A stretch of DNA of 32,890 nucleotides from Ardenticatenaceae bacterium (GTDB lineage: Bacteria; Chloroflexota; Anaerolineae; Ardenticatenales; Ardenticatenaceae). A program made the position numbers and the translations under genes. Positions 7,999 to 16,148 of the stretch are shown in pieces; position 1 is the first letter of the stretch, and each line of letters begins with the position of its first letter. The stretch is from contig JALSKA010000013.1 in NCBI GenBank assembly GCA_026989095.1, forward strand, positions 1 through 32,890, in the 5' to 3' direction. A model generated the notes under the pieces. It was not told the DNA's origin. It did no database searches and was given only the letters and a program-made list of their open reading frames with translations.

Positions 7999-10752
7999 CT
8001 AGCCCGTGTTGCGCAGGCCGGCCGCCACCCCGTTCACCGAGAGAAGTACCGCCTGTTGGAGCCCTTCGGCCTCGTCGGGCGGAGGAGTGTCACGCAGCCG
8101 GCGCAGCAGGGCCACTTGGATGTAGTTGAGCGGGTCCACGTAAGGGTTGCGCAGCCGGATGCTGCGCTGGAGCCACGGCTCGTTGTCCAACAAGTCCCGG
8201 TAACCGGTGACGAGCAGGATCATGCGCTCCGTGCGCGCGTACTCGGCCCGCACGGCCTCGAAGACCGTGCGGCGCACTTCCTCGTCCGCCAGGGTGGCGT
8301 AGAGGGTGGCGATGGCCATGTCCGCCTTGCGGAGGCTCATCTGGGCGTTGTCGATGACAGTGCGGAAGAAGGGCCACTCCTGGTACATGGTTTGCAGGCT
8401 GGCCACGCGCTGCTCGAGGGCCTCGGCGGCCCAGCTCTCCAGGGCGTAGCCCAGGCCGTACCACCCTGGCAAGTTCACGCGGGACTGGGTCCACGCGAAG
8501 ACCCACGGGATGGCCCGCAAGTCGTCGATGCCGGCCGTGGGCCGGCGCCGGGCAGGCCGCGAGCCGATGTTGAGTCGGGCGATGTGGTCAATTGGCGTGG
8601 CCTGGTGAAAGTAGCGCAGGAAGAGAGGGTGTTCCACCAATTCCCGGTAGGCGGTGTACGCGCGGGCGGCCAGCTCGTCCATGATGGCGGCCCACTCCTC
8701 CTCCTGCGGAAAGGTCGGGCGTCGCCCGCTGGTGAGCAGCACAGCGTGCAGGACTTGCTCCAAGTGGCGGTGGGCGATGGCCGGGTTGGCGTAACGCTCG
8801 CTGATGACTTCCCCCTGTTCGGTGAGCCGAATGCGGCCCCGGACCGACTCAGGCGGCTGGGCCAGGATGGCCCGGTTGGCCGGCCCGCCGCCGCGCCCCA
8901 CGGTGCCCCCGCGGCCGTGGAAGAGGGTCAGCTCGATCCCGTGGGCGTCGCAGACGTGGGCCAGGGTCCGCTGGGCCTTGTAGAGCTCCCAATTGGCGGC
9001 CAAGAAGCCCCCGTCCTTGTTGGAGTCACTGTAGCCGATCATCACCTGCTGGGCGTTCCCCCGGAGGGCCAAGTGGCGCCGGTACGTGGGATGGTTGAAA
9101 AGCGCGCCCATGATGCGGGGGGCAGCGTGTAAGTCCTCAATGGTCTCGAAGAGGGGCACGATGTCCAGCCGGCCGAAAAGGCCGGCGTCCCGGGCCAGGA
9201 GGAGCACTTCTAACACGTGGCTCACGCCGGTGGTCATGCTGATAATGTAGGTCTGGATGGCCTCAGGGGCTACGTGTTCCTGAGCGCGGCGAATCAGGCG
9301 GAAGACAGCCACCGTCTCGTTGGTCGCCTGGCTGAAGTCGAGCTGGGCTGTCAGGGGCCTGGGGCTCTCGATCTCCCGCGAGAGGAGATCGAGCTTGGCC
9401 TCCTCAGGAAGGCCGGCGTAGTCGTCGGCCAGGCGATACCGGGCGAAGATCTCGGCCAGGGCACGGGTGTGCCGTTCCGAGTGTTGGCGCACGTCCAACG
9501 TGGCCAGGTGGAAGCCGAAGACCTCCACGCGGCGGATGAGGCGGGCCAACTGGCCTTCGGCCAGCGCCTCGCCCCGGTGACGGCGCAGGCTCTCCTGAAT
9601 CAGGCGCAGGTCGTGCAGGAAGGTCGCCGCGTCGGGGTAGGCGTGGGGGGGCAGGTGGTCGTGCTCCCAGAGGTGCTCGCTGGCGTGGTAGGTGGCCACC
9701 AGCCGGCGGTGCATGAGGGCGAGCTTTTGCCGGTACGGCTCCAGCCGGAAACGGCGCATGATCTCCTCACATTCCCCGTCGTCGAAGAGCGCGACATCGG
9801 CCTCGATGCTCGCCAGCAGGTCGCCGGAGAAGCCCACGCGCGTGCGGGCCATGCTCAACAGGCCGTGAAGGGCCTCCACCTCCTGCATGTAGAGCTGGAG
9901 GATCAGCCCCTTCTGCTCGCGCAGGGCCTGTTCGGTCACCTCGGGCGTCACGAAGGGATTACCGTCCCGATCTCCCCCCATCCACGAGCCGAAGCGCAGG
10001 AAGGGCGGAACGTGAAACGACTCGCCCGGGAAGGCGGCCTCCAGCGCGCGGTGCACCTCCTCGTAAATTTGAGGAATCACGTCGAACAGGGTAGTCTCGA
10101 AGTAGTAGAGCCCATTGCGCACCTCGTCCATGACCGTGGGCGGGCGGTCGCGCGTTTCGTCCGTCTGCCAGAGGGCCACGATGTGCTCCCGAATGGAGCG
10201 CACGATCTCGGCCTCCTCCTCTGGGAGCAGGTCGTGCAGGTCCAAATCGTGGAGGGCGTCGGCAATGGCCTTGAGCTTGACGAGCACGCTGCGGCGTTTG
10301 GCCTCCGTGGGGTGGGCCGTGAAGACGGGCATCACGTAGAGGCGTTCCAGCAGCTCGCGGAGTTCGTCGGCGCTCACCCCCTCGGCGCGCAGACGGTGGA
10401 TGGCCTCGGCCACGGTCTCGCTCATGGGGTGGCCTTGCTGGGCGGCGAGGCGAGCCCGTTGGCGCAACACGCGCACCCGCTGCTGTTCTTCGGCCAAGTT
10501 GACGAGCTGGAAGTAGGTGGTGAAGGCCTTGAGGATGGCCAGCGTGCGGGGCAAGTCCTGCACGAGGCTCTCGGCCAAGGCGGCCACCTGGCGGCCGGCA
10601 GCCTCGTCGCCGGCGCGGTGGGCCTTGGTGAGCCCGCGAATCTTCTCCTCCAGGTCGAACACCTCGCGGCCTTCCTGCTCGATGATGATCTCGCCCAACA
10701 GGTCGCCCAACAAATGGATGGTCTGGCTCAACCGGCGTTGCAACTCGTCCAA
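7999..10752 (-). CDS. ppc: Phosphoenolpyruvate carboxylase
   Basis: A 917-residue bacterial-type PEP carboxylase, which adds bicarbonate to PEP to give oxaloacetate (anaplerosis, or a C4 step in autotrophy). Recognised signatures are [12 protein letters not shown] with the catalytic His (residue 147 in this numbering), [11 protein letters not shown], the [12 protein letters not shown] loop, [22 protein letters not shown], and the C-terminal [11 protein letters not shown] that forms part of the active and effector sites. The length fits the family (about 880-960). I chose the TTG at 10752 because AGGAGG sits seven bases upstream; the 26 codons before it lack homology-like sequence. The alpha/beta hydrolase follows immediately. 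The oxaloacetate made here can feed aspartate and the threonine genes further right. Confidence 0.97.
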   Translation of the reverse strand: MDELQRRLSQTIHLLGDLLGEIIIEQEGREVFDLEEKIRGLTKAHRAGDEAAGRQVAALAESLVQDLPRTLAILKAFTTYFQLVNLAEEQQRVRVLRQRARLAAQQGHPMSETVAEAIHRLRAEGVSADELRELLERLYVMPVFTAHPTEAKRRSVLVKLKAIADALHDLDLHDLLPEEEAEIVRSIREHIVALWQTDETRDRPPTVMDEVRNGLYYFETTLFDVIPQIYEEVHRALEAAFPGESFHVPPFLRFGSWMGGDRDGNPFVTPEVTEQALREQKGLILQLYMQEVEALHGLLSMARTRVGFSGDLLASIEADVALFDDGECEEIMRRFRLEPYRQKLALMHRRLVATYHASEHLWEHDHLPPHAYPDAATFLHDLRLIQESLRRHRGEALAEGQLARLIRRVEVFGFHLATLDVRQHSERHTRALAEIFARYRLADDYAGLPEEAKLDLLSREIESPRPLTAQLDFSQATNETVAVFRLIRRAQEHVAPEAIQTYIISMTTGVSHVLEVLLLARDAGLFGRLDIVPLFETIEDLHAAPRIMGALFNHPTYRRHLALRGNAQQVMIGYSDSNKDGGFLAANWELYKAQRTLAHVCDAHGIELTLFHGRGGTVGRGGGPANRAILAQPPESVRGRIRLTEQGEVISERYANPAIAHRHLEQVLHAVLLTSGRRPTFPQEEEWAAIMDELAARAYTAYRELVEHPLFLRYFHQATPIDHIARLNIGSRPARRRPTAGIDDLRAIPWVFAWTQSRVNLPGWYGLGYALESWAAEALEQRVASLQTMYQEWPFFRTVIDNAQMSLRKADMAIATLYATLADEEVRRTVFEAVRAEYARTERMILLVTGYRDLLDNEPWLQRSIRLRNPYVDPLNYIQVALLRRLRDTPPPDEAEGLQQAVLLSVNGVAAGLRNTG

Positions 10753-10949
10753 GAATCTCCCTCCTCGTTCCGTGTGGGCGCTCAGGCGCGCCGTGCTCAG
10801 GGGTGCGACCTCAAGGACATGCCGGAGCACGCCGGAAGACAGCGTCCGAGCGCACTGGTCAGACAGTGGCCGCAGGGCCCTCTCGCCGGCCGACGGCGGC
10901 GTCGCGGTGTGGGAAGCAGGTGTGGGGGAGCAGACGTTGCTCGTGGGCT

Positions 10950-10976
10950 TTGCCCGGATGGGGTATTGTGTATAAT
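10950..10976 (+). promoter_or_regulatory. Promoter for the fused E1 gene
   Basis: A perfect TATAAT at 10971-10976 is preceded by TTGCCC at 10950-10955 with a short 15-base spacer. The gap 10753-11058 between ppc and the E1 gene holds this promoter and the two ribosome sites. I could not find a convincing promoter for ppc on the other strand. Confidence 0.5.
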
Positions 10977-11058
10977 TCCCGGTTGCGTGTCAAGCCACCT
11001 TTGTGGGCGCGAAGCGGGGGCAGGTTCACCCGGGAGAAACGATCGAGGAGGTGTGGCA

Positions 11059-13047
11059 ATGGTCAACGGCGACCTGGGGCGCGAGGAGTCCCTGCGGCTC
11101 TTCACGCTCATGCTCAAGATGCGGCGCATCGAGGAGCGCGCGACAGCGCTCTACCACCAGGACGATTCGCCCATTGTGGGCCGGGTCTACACCGGGCGCG
11201 GCCAGGAGGCGATCTCCGTGGGCGCGGCCTCGGCCTTGGGGCCGCGTGACGTGATGGCGCCCCTCTACCGGGACTTGGGCGCCCTCTTGGTCCGGGGGGT
11301 GTCGGTCCGCGAGATTTTCTGCCAGTACATGGGACGGGCGAACAGCAGCACCCGGGGCAAGGACAGCGGCCTCCACGTGGGCGATCCCGAGCGGGGCATC
11401 GTCAGCATGATCAGCAACTTGGCCGCCTCCCTGCCCGTGGCCGTGGGGGCGGCCTTGAAGTTTTGGGCGGAGGAGGAGCCCCGGGTGGTGATGACCTTCT
11501 TCGGGGACGGGGCCTCGGCCCACGGCTCCTTCCACGAGGGGGTCAACATGGCGGCGGCCCGCCGGCTCCCGGTCGTCTTCGTGTTGGAGAACAACCAGTG
11601 GGCCCTCTCCACGCCGGTCCACAAGCACACGGCCCTGCGCCACTTGGCCGACCGCGCGCGCGGGTACGGCATTCCGGGCGTGCGCGTGGACGGCAACGAC
11701 GTGGTGGCCGTCTACCGCGCGGCCAAGGAGGCCGTGGAGCGAGCCCGTCGCGGTGAGGGGCCCACGCTCATCGAGGCGGTCACCATGCGCATGGCCGGCC
11801 ACTCGGTCACGGACCCGGCCCACTACGTGCCGGCGGAGATGGTGGAGGAGTGGGCTGCCCGCGACCCCATCGAGCACTTTCGCCACTTCCTGCGCCGCCG
11901 GGGGATGCTGGCCGAGGAGGAAGAGGCCCGCATCGAGGCCCAGATCGAGGAGGAGATCGAGGAGGCCGTGGCCTTCGCCCTGGCGCAGCCGCTGCCCAAG
12001 CCCGAGAGCACGCTGGAGGGGGTGTTCGCGCCGTTCACGGCCCGGGCTACCTCGCCAGCCGGCCCTGAGCGCCGGCTGACGTACCGGGCAGCCATTCGGG
12101 AGGCCCTCTTCGAGGCCATGCGCCGGGACGGGCGCGTCCTCGTGTTGGGGGAGGATGTGGAATATGGCGGCGTCTACGGCATTACGAAGGGGATGCTGGA
12201 GACCTTCGGGCCCCGCCGTGTGGTGGACACGCCCATCGCCGAGACGGCCATTGTCGGCGCGGCCACGGGTGCGGCCCTCTTCGGCATGAGGCCGGTGGCC
12301 GAAATCCAGTTCGCCGACTTCATCGCCTCGGCCATGGACGAACTCGTCAACATGACGGCCAAGTACCACTACCGCACTGATTGGCCTGTGCCCCTGGTCA
12401 TCCGGGCGCCCGCGGGCGCCATTATCGAGCCTCACGGCAGCACGGGCCCCTTTCACTCCCAGAGCCCCGAGGCTTGGTTCGCCCACACGCCGGGGCTCAA
12501 GGTTGTCGTGCCGGCCACGCCCTACGATGCCAAGGGGCTCCTGTTGGCGGCCATCGAGGACCCTAACCCCGTGCTCTTCTTCGAGCAGAAGGCCCTCTAC
12601 CACCGACAAGGAAGCGTGCCGGAGGGCTACTACACTGTCCCGTTGGGCCAGGCCATCGTGCGCCGTGAGGGGAGTGACCTGACCATCGTGGCCTACGGGG
12701 CCATGGTCGTCGAGGCCCTGGAGGCCGCGGCCGCCTTGGCGGGGGAGGGCATCGAGGCCGAGGTGGTGGACCTGCGCACGCTGGTGCCGCTCGACGAGGA
12801 GACAGTGTTGAGCTCGGCCAGGAAGACGGGCAAGGTGCTGGTCGTCCACGAGGCCAACCGCACGGCCGGCTTCGGCGCCGAGGTGGCCGCGCGCATTGTG
12901 GAGCGCGCCTTCGAGTGGCTCGACGCGCCGGTGTTGCGCCTCACGTCGCCCGACACGCCGACGCCCTCGGCCCCGCCCCTGGCGACGTTCTGGTACCCCA
13001 ACGCGCGGCGGATCGCGGCCGTGGCGCGGGAGCTGGCAGCGTACTGA
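11059..13047 (+). CDS. 2-oxoacid dehydrogenase E1 component, alpha and beta subunits fused
   Basis: A 662-residue thiamine diphosphate enzyme that decarboxylates pyruvate or branched-chain 2-oxoacids and passes the acyl group to an E2 lipoyl domain. Residues about 8-320 are the alpha half, with GDGASAHGSFHEG starting at 149 and Asn-Asn at 178-179 (the GDG-x(n)-NN thiamine site). A short Pro/Ala linker (about 322-338) leads to the beta half, which contains GEDVEYGGVYGITKG (364-378), PIAETAI and the His-rich PHGSTGPFHSQ stretch. In most bacteria alpha and beta are separate genes; single-chain forms are known. The ATG at 11059 has AGGAGG at 11046-11051. No E2 or E3 gene is in the window, so pyruvate versus branched-chain specificity stays open. 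Its stop lies only three bases from the convergent comM stop. Confidence 0.93.
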   Translation: MVNGDLGREESLRLFTLMLKMRRIEERATALYHQDDSPIVGRVYTGRGQEAISVGAASALGPRDVMAPLYRDLGALLVRGVSVREIFCQYMGRANSSTRGKDSGLHVGDPERGIVSMISNLAASLPVAVGAALKFWAEEEPRVVMTFFGDGASAHGSFHEGVNMAAARRLPVVFVLENNQWALSTPVHKHTALRHLADRARGYGIPGVRVDGNDVVAVYRAAKEAVERARRGEGPTLIEAVTMRMAGHSVTDPAHYVPAEMVEEWAARDPIEHFRHFLRRRGMLAEEEEARIEAQIEEEIEEAVAFALAQPLPKPESTLEGVFAPFTARATSPAGPERRLTYRAAIREALFEAMRRDGRVLVLGEDVEYGGVYGITKGMLETFGPRRVVDTPIAETAIVGAATGAALFGMRPVAEIQFADFIASAMDELVNMTAKYHYRTDWPVPLVIRAPAGAIIEPHGSTGPFHSQSPEAWFAHTPGLKVVVPATPYDAKGLLLAAIEDPNPVLFFEQKALYHRQGSVPEGYYTVPLGQAIVRREGSDLTIVAYGAMVVEALEAAAALAGEGIEAEVVDLRTLVPLDEETVLSSARKTGKVLVVHEANRTAGFGAEVAARIVERAFEWLDAPVLRLTSPDTPTPSAPPLATFWYPNARRIAAVARELAAY

Positions 13048-13050
13048 GCA

Positions 13051-14586
13051 TCAGCCGGCCGTGCGGTGGCGCTGGCGGTATTGGAGCGCCTCGGCCAGGT
13101 GGTGGGTGGCGATCTGTTCGCTGCCGGCCAAGTCGGCGATGGTGCGGGCCAGCTTGAGGACTCGGTGGTAGGCGCGTGCGCTCAGGTTGAGCTGGCGCAC
13201 CGCCGTCCTCATCAGCGTCTGGCCGTCGTCGTCGAGGCGGCAGTAGAGGCGAATCTCGGCCGGCCCCATGTCGGCGTTGCAGGCGATGTGGGGCAGGTGC
13301 TCGAAGCGAGCCTGTTGGCGCCGGCGGGCGGCCTCCACGCGCGCCCGCACGGCGTGGCTCGGTTCCCCCAAGCGGTCGTCGGCCAACTTCTCGTACTCCA
13401 CCCGGGGCACTTCCACGGCGATGTCGAAGCGGTCCAACATGGGGCCGGAGATGCGCTTCTGGTAGCGGGCCACAGCGGCGGGCGAGCAGGTACACTCGTG
13501 GGTGGGGTCCCCCCAGTAGCCGCAGGGGCAGGGGTTCATGGCCGCGATGAGCATGAAGTTGGCCGGGAAGGTGAGCGTGCCTTGGGCGCGGCTGATGGTG
13601 ACCACGCGGTCCTCGAGGGGCTGTCGCAGCGCTTCCAGGTTTCGGGCCCCGAATTCAGGCAGCTCGTCGAGGAAGAGCACGCCCCGGTGGGCCAAGCTGA
13701 TCTCGCCGGGGCGGGGCCAGCGGCCGCCGCCGACGAGGCCGGCGTGGCTGATGGTGTGGTGGGGGGCACGGAAGGGGCGGTGTTGAATCAGGGGCGTGTC
13801 GCCGGGCAGGCGGTCGGCCACGCTGTAGATGGCTGTTACTTCCAGGGCCTCCTCCAGGGTGAGCGGGGGCAGGATGCCGGGCACTGCGCGCGCCATCATC
13901 GTCTTGCCGGCGCCGGGCGGCCCGCTCATGAGGACGTTGTGCCCCCCCGCGGCCGCCACTTCGAGGGCCCGCTTCACGTGCTCCTGGCCCTTGATGTGGC
14001 TGAAGTCCACGGCGTGTTCGGGCAAAGTGTGCCCGTCGGACAGGGCCACAACGGGCTCCTGGCGGGGCAAGGCGCGGACGCCTTGCAGGTGATCGGCCAG
14101 CGCGCGGAGGTTGGGCACGCCGTAAACGGCCAGGTCGGGCACGAGGGCCGCCTCTTGGGCGTCACACGCCGGCACAAAGAGGCGCCGAAAGCCGGCCTCC
14201 CGCGCCGCGGCCGCAATGGGGAGGATGCCGCTCACGTGGCGCACGGCCCCGTCGAGGGAGAGCTCGCCCACGAAGATGGCGTCTTCCACCGAGGCCACGA
14301 CCTGTCCTGTGGCCAACAGGAGCCCCACGGCCATGGGCAGGTCATAGGCCGGCCCCTCCTTGCGCAAGTCGGCCGGCGCCAGGTTCACGGTCAGGCGCCG
14401 GCGGGTGAAATCAAATCCGCTGTTGAGCAGCGCGGCCCGCACGCGCTCCTTGGCCTCGCGCACGGCCACGTCGGGCAGGCCCACAATGGTGATGACGCCG
14501 GCTTGACCGCGGGAAACGTCCACCTCCACTTGCACGGGAACGCCTTGAACGCCGATCACGGCGCAGGAATGGACTGTGGCCAACAC
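13051..14586 (-). CDS. comM: YifB/ComM-family Mg-chelatase-like AAA+ ATPase
   Basis: A 511-residue protein of the usual ComM/YifB length. ComM of naturally competent bacteria is a hexameric helicase that promotes branch migration during integration of transformed DNA. The N-terminal Lon-like ChlI domain (about 1-165) begins VHSCAVIGVQG and includes GLPDVAVRE. The AAA+ core has Walker A GPPGAGKTMMAR and Walker B LFLDELPEF. The C-terminal part holds MNPCPCGYWG plus two further Cys (a zinc-like set) and MLDRFDI. The GTG at 14586 follows GAGGAGG by eight bases. It lies downstream of a UPF0173 gene, separated by a hairpin. No other competence gene is present, so the role here is inferred. Confidence 0.93.
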   Translation of the reverse strand: MLATVHSCAVIGVQGVPVQVEVDVSRGQAGVITIVGLPDVAVREAKERVRAALLNSGFDFTRRRLTVNLAPADLRKEGPAYDLPMAVGLLLATGQVVASVEDAIFVGELSLDGAVRHVSGILPIAAAAREAGFRRLFVPACDAQEAALVPDLAVYGVPNLRALADHLQGVRALPRQEPVVALSDGHTLPEHAVDFSHIKGQEHVKRALEVAAAGGHNVLMSGPPGAGKTMMARAVPGILPPLTLEEALEVTAIYSVADRLPGDTPLIQHRPFRAPHHTISHAGLVGGGRWPRPGEISLAHRGVLFLDELPEFGARNLEALRQPLEDRVVTISRAQGTLTFPANFMLIAAMNPCPCGYWGDPTHECTCSPAAVARYQKRISGPMLDRFDIAVEVPRVEYEKLADDRLGEPSHAVRARVEAARRRQQARFEHLPHIACNADMGPAEIRLYCRLDDDGQTLMRTAVRQLNLSARAYHRVLKLARTIADLAGSEQIATHHLAEALQYRQRHRTAG

Positions 14587-14624
14587 GTGGTGTTCCTCCT
14601 CGTCGCGGCGATCTGTCGCTGTGG

Positions 14625-14650
14625 AAAGGCCCCCCGATCCTCGGGGGGCC
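14625..14650 (-). terminator. Intrinsic terminator or attenuating hairpin after the UPF0173 gene
   Basis: A perfect 10-bp stem GGCCCCCCGA (14628-14637) / TCGGGGGGCC (14641-14650) with a three-base loop. On the minus strand it is followed by only three T. It lies 16 bases after the UPF0173 stop and 41 bases before the comM start. Confidence 0.6.
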
Positions 14651-14666
14651 AGAGGCATCTCGGGGG

Positions 14667-15395
14667 CTACTCGAGCGTCTGTCCCGGCTCCAGGGCGTAG
14701 ATCTGGAGTCCGTCAATGTCGGCCGTCAACTCGCGCAGCTTGTCGGGCGTGCCGGTCAGGAGGGGGAACGTGCCGAAGTGCATGGGGACAACGGCCTTGG
14801 CGTTCAGCAGGCGGATGGCCTTGGCGGCCTCCTGGGGGGACATGGTGAAGTGATCGCCGATGGGCAGGAGGCAGAGATCGGGCTGGTAGAGCTCGCCGAT
14901 GAGAGCCATGTCCCCGAAGACGGCCGTGTCGCCGGCGTGGTAGACCTTGTAGCCGTTCTCGAACTCGATCACGTAGCCGGCCGCCTCGCCGCCGTAGATG
15001 ATCTGGTCCCCGTCCAGAATGCCACAGGAGTGGACTGCGTGGGTCATGGTGACCCGAATGCCCGCCACGTCCACAGTCCCGCCTTTGTTCATGGGGATGC
15101 ACTTCTCCTCGGCCACGCCCTTCTTCTGCAGCCAGTTGATGAGCTCGAAGATGCCCACCACTGTGCAGCCGGTGGCCCTGGCAATGGGAGGCGCGTCGCC
15201 GATGTGGTCGAAGTGACCGTGGGTGCAGAGCATCACGTCGAGGGCTTGGATGCCCCCCTGTTTGAACCGGTCGGGGCAGGCGGGATTGCCATCAACCCAG
15301 GGGTCGATCAGGATGCGCGTGCCGTTGGGGCTCTCGACGAGGAACGTGGCGTGGCCTAACCAAGTCAGCTTGATGCCGGCGTTGAGCGTGCTCAT
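14667..15395 (-). CDS. UPF0173-type metal-dependent hydrolase (metallo-beta-lactamase fold)
   Basis: A 242-residue protein matching the UPF0173/YtkL family of metallo-beta-lactamase-fold hydrolases. The metal motif THGHFDHIGD gives His59, His61, Asp63 and His64; HAVHSCG, YHAGDTAVFGD and PMHFGTFPLL supply the remaining ligands. The start LTWLGHATFLVE is the usual family opening. Substrates of this family are mostly unestablished. The ATG at 15395 has AAGGAGG a few bases upstream, and a promoter is visible at 15478-15505. Confidence 0.92.
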   Translation of the reverse strand: MSTLNAGIKLTWLGHATFLVESPNGTRILIDPWVDGNPACPDRFKQGGIQALDVMLCTHGHFDHIGDAPPIARATGCTVVGIFELINWLQKKGVAEEKCIPMNKGGTVDVAGIRVTMTHAVHSCGILDGDQIIYGGEAAGYVIEFENGYKVYHAGDTAVFGDMALIGELYQPDLCLLPIGDHFTMSPQEAAKAIRLLNAKAVVPMHFGTFPLLTGTPDKLRELTADIDGLQIYALEPGQTLE

Positions 15396-15477
15396 GGCTC
15401 CCTCCTTCTCTCGTGCTGTACCTCTTCGTACCGGCCCGAACGTGGGACGGCCTTGGCCCGGCCAACGTGTTGTCTGG

Positions 15478-15505
15478 AGTATATCCGAACCGTTCCCCTC
15501 GGCAA
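15478..15505 (-). promoter_or_regulatory. Promoter for the UPF0173 hydrolase gene
   Basis: On the minus strand TTGCCG (15505-15500), 16 bases, then TATACT (15483-15478), about 80 bases before the start codon. It ends just before the 3' end of the putative nuclease gene, so it marks the left limit of the AT-richer insertion. Confidence 0.5.
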
Positions 15506-15522
15506 GTGGGGACCCCCGGCGC

Positions 15523-16131
15523 TCAGCTCACCAAATCCTGGAACCGGATGGACCACATGACGGGGGGGCGATTGGGGAAGGCTCGTAGACGCACACGAAA
15601 GGCTACGTCCTTGACCTGGCATAAAGGTACTTGGCCTAAGGAAAAGCGACCTGGATGTCGTGGTCGGTGTATGGCGTGTCCGGCAAATTGAAACAACACG
15701 ATTACGCCCACAATACTGTGGGCACGCAGAGTTTGGAGGTCTTGGGCGTCAATGTGCAGATCATTTAACCACCTATCGTGGTGCTCGTCCCCATGAGCGC
15801 GATGTGTGCAATTCTGGTCGTGACATCCTGCACACCGACAGGCCGGCCGAAAATGCCAAATAGCGCTCAAAATCTGCCATCTAGCCTTGAAGAGTTGAGC
15901 GCTCAGCGCGCTCCTGTTGTGAAATGATTTCATCTCCACAATAGCGACAACCCAGCTTCGGCCAACTTGCCCAACAGCAACCCCATCAGGTAATGGGGCG
16001 TGCTCCCAAGGTGGTGCTCGACGGCCGTCGAGTTGAAAAACCCACTGTGCTTCTTGTATTTCAAGAACATACTGGGGATTGTGCTCGCGAATGGTGTTAT
16101 CGTTTGACAGATATGGGTTAAGGTAATCCAT
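15523..16131 (-). CDS. Putative PD-(D/E)XK nuclease with Cys/His cluster, partner of the ATPase
   Basis: I do not recognise a named family. The called start (ATG 16131) has GGGAG six bases upstream; an in-frame ATG at 16152 overlaps the ATPase stop as ATGATG, so the product is 202 or 209 residues and translation is coupled either way. A hydrophobic strand, WVVAIVEMKSF, ends in Glu-Met-Lys; with Pro-Asp 17-18 residues before the Glu this gives PD-x(16)-E-x-K, the core of PD-(D/E)XK nucleases. A helix with Gln (RWQIL) follows, also usual for that fold. Next comes a cluster CRCAGCHDQNC plus several His, a possible zinc site. The C-terminal third (SIVGVIVLFQFAG) looks like a core strand. An HNH-type reading of the Cys/His part is possible but weaker. 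Nuclease activity is inferred. Confidence 0.7.
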   Translation of the reverse strand: MDYLNPYLSNDNTIREHNPQYVLEIQEAQWVFQLDGRRAPPWEHAPLPDGVAVGQVGRSWVVAIVEMKSFHNRSALSAQLFKARWQILSAIWHFRPACRCAGCHDQNCTHRAHGDEHHDRWLNDLHIDAQDLQTLRAHSIVGVIVLFQFAGHAIHRPRHPGRFSLGQVPLCQVKDVAFRVRLRAFPNRPPVMWSIRFQDLVS

Positions 16132-16148
16132 GTTGATCTCCCGCAACA

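Noticed and set aside
9217-11058. Upstream in-frame extension of the fused E1 gene
   Set aside because: It is antisense to ppc with no homology-like sequence; the ATG at 11059 has a perfect AGGAGG and a promoter just upstream.
13066-14700. Plus-strand open frame opposite comM
   Set aside because: Antisense shadow; Gly/His/Val-rich with no family features, while comM on the other strand has complete AAA+ motifs.
15523-16131. HNH (PtuB-like) nuclease making the pair a standard Septu system
   Set aside because: The Cys/His stretch lacks the usual DH-x-P-x order of HNH enzymes, while the strand ending E-M-K with an upstream Pro-Asp fits PD-(D/E)XK. Kept as a weaker alternative in the gene entry.
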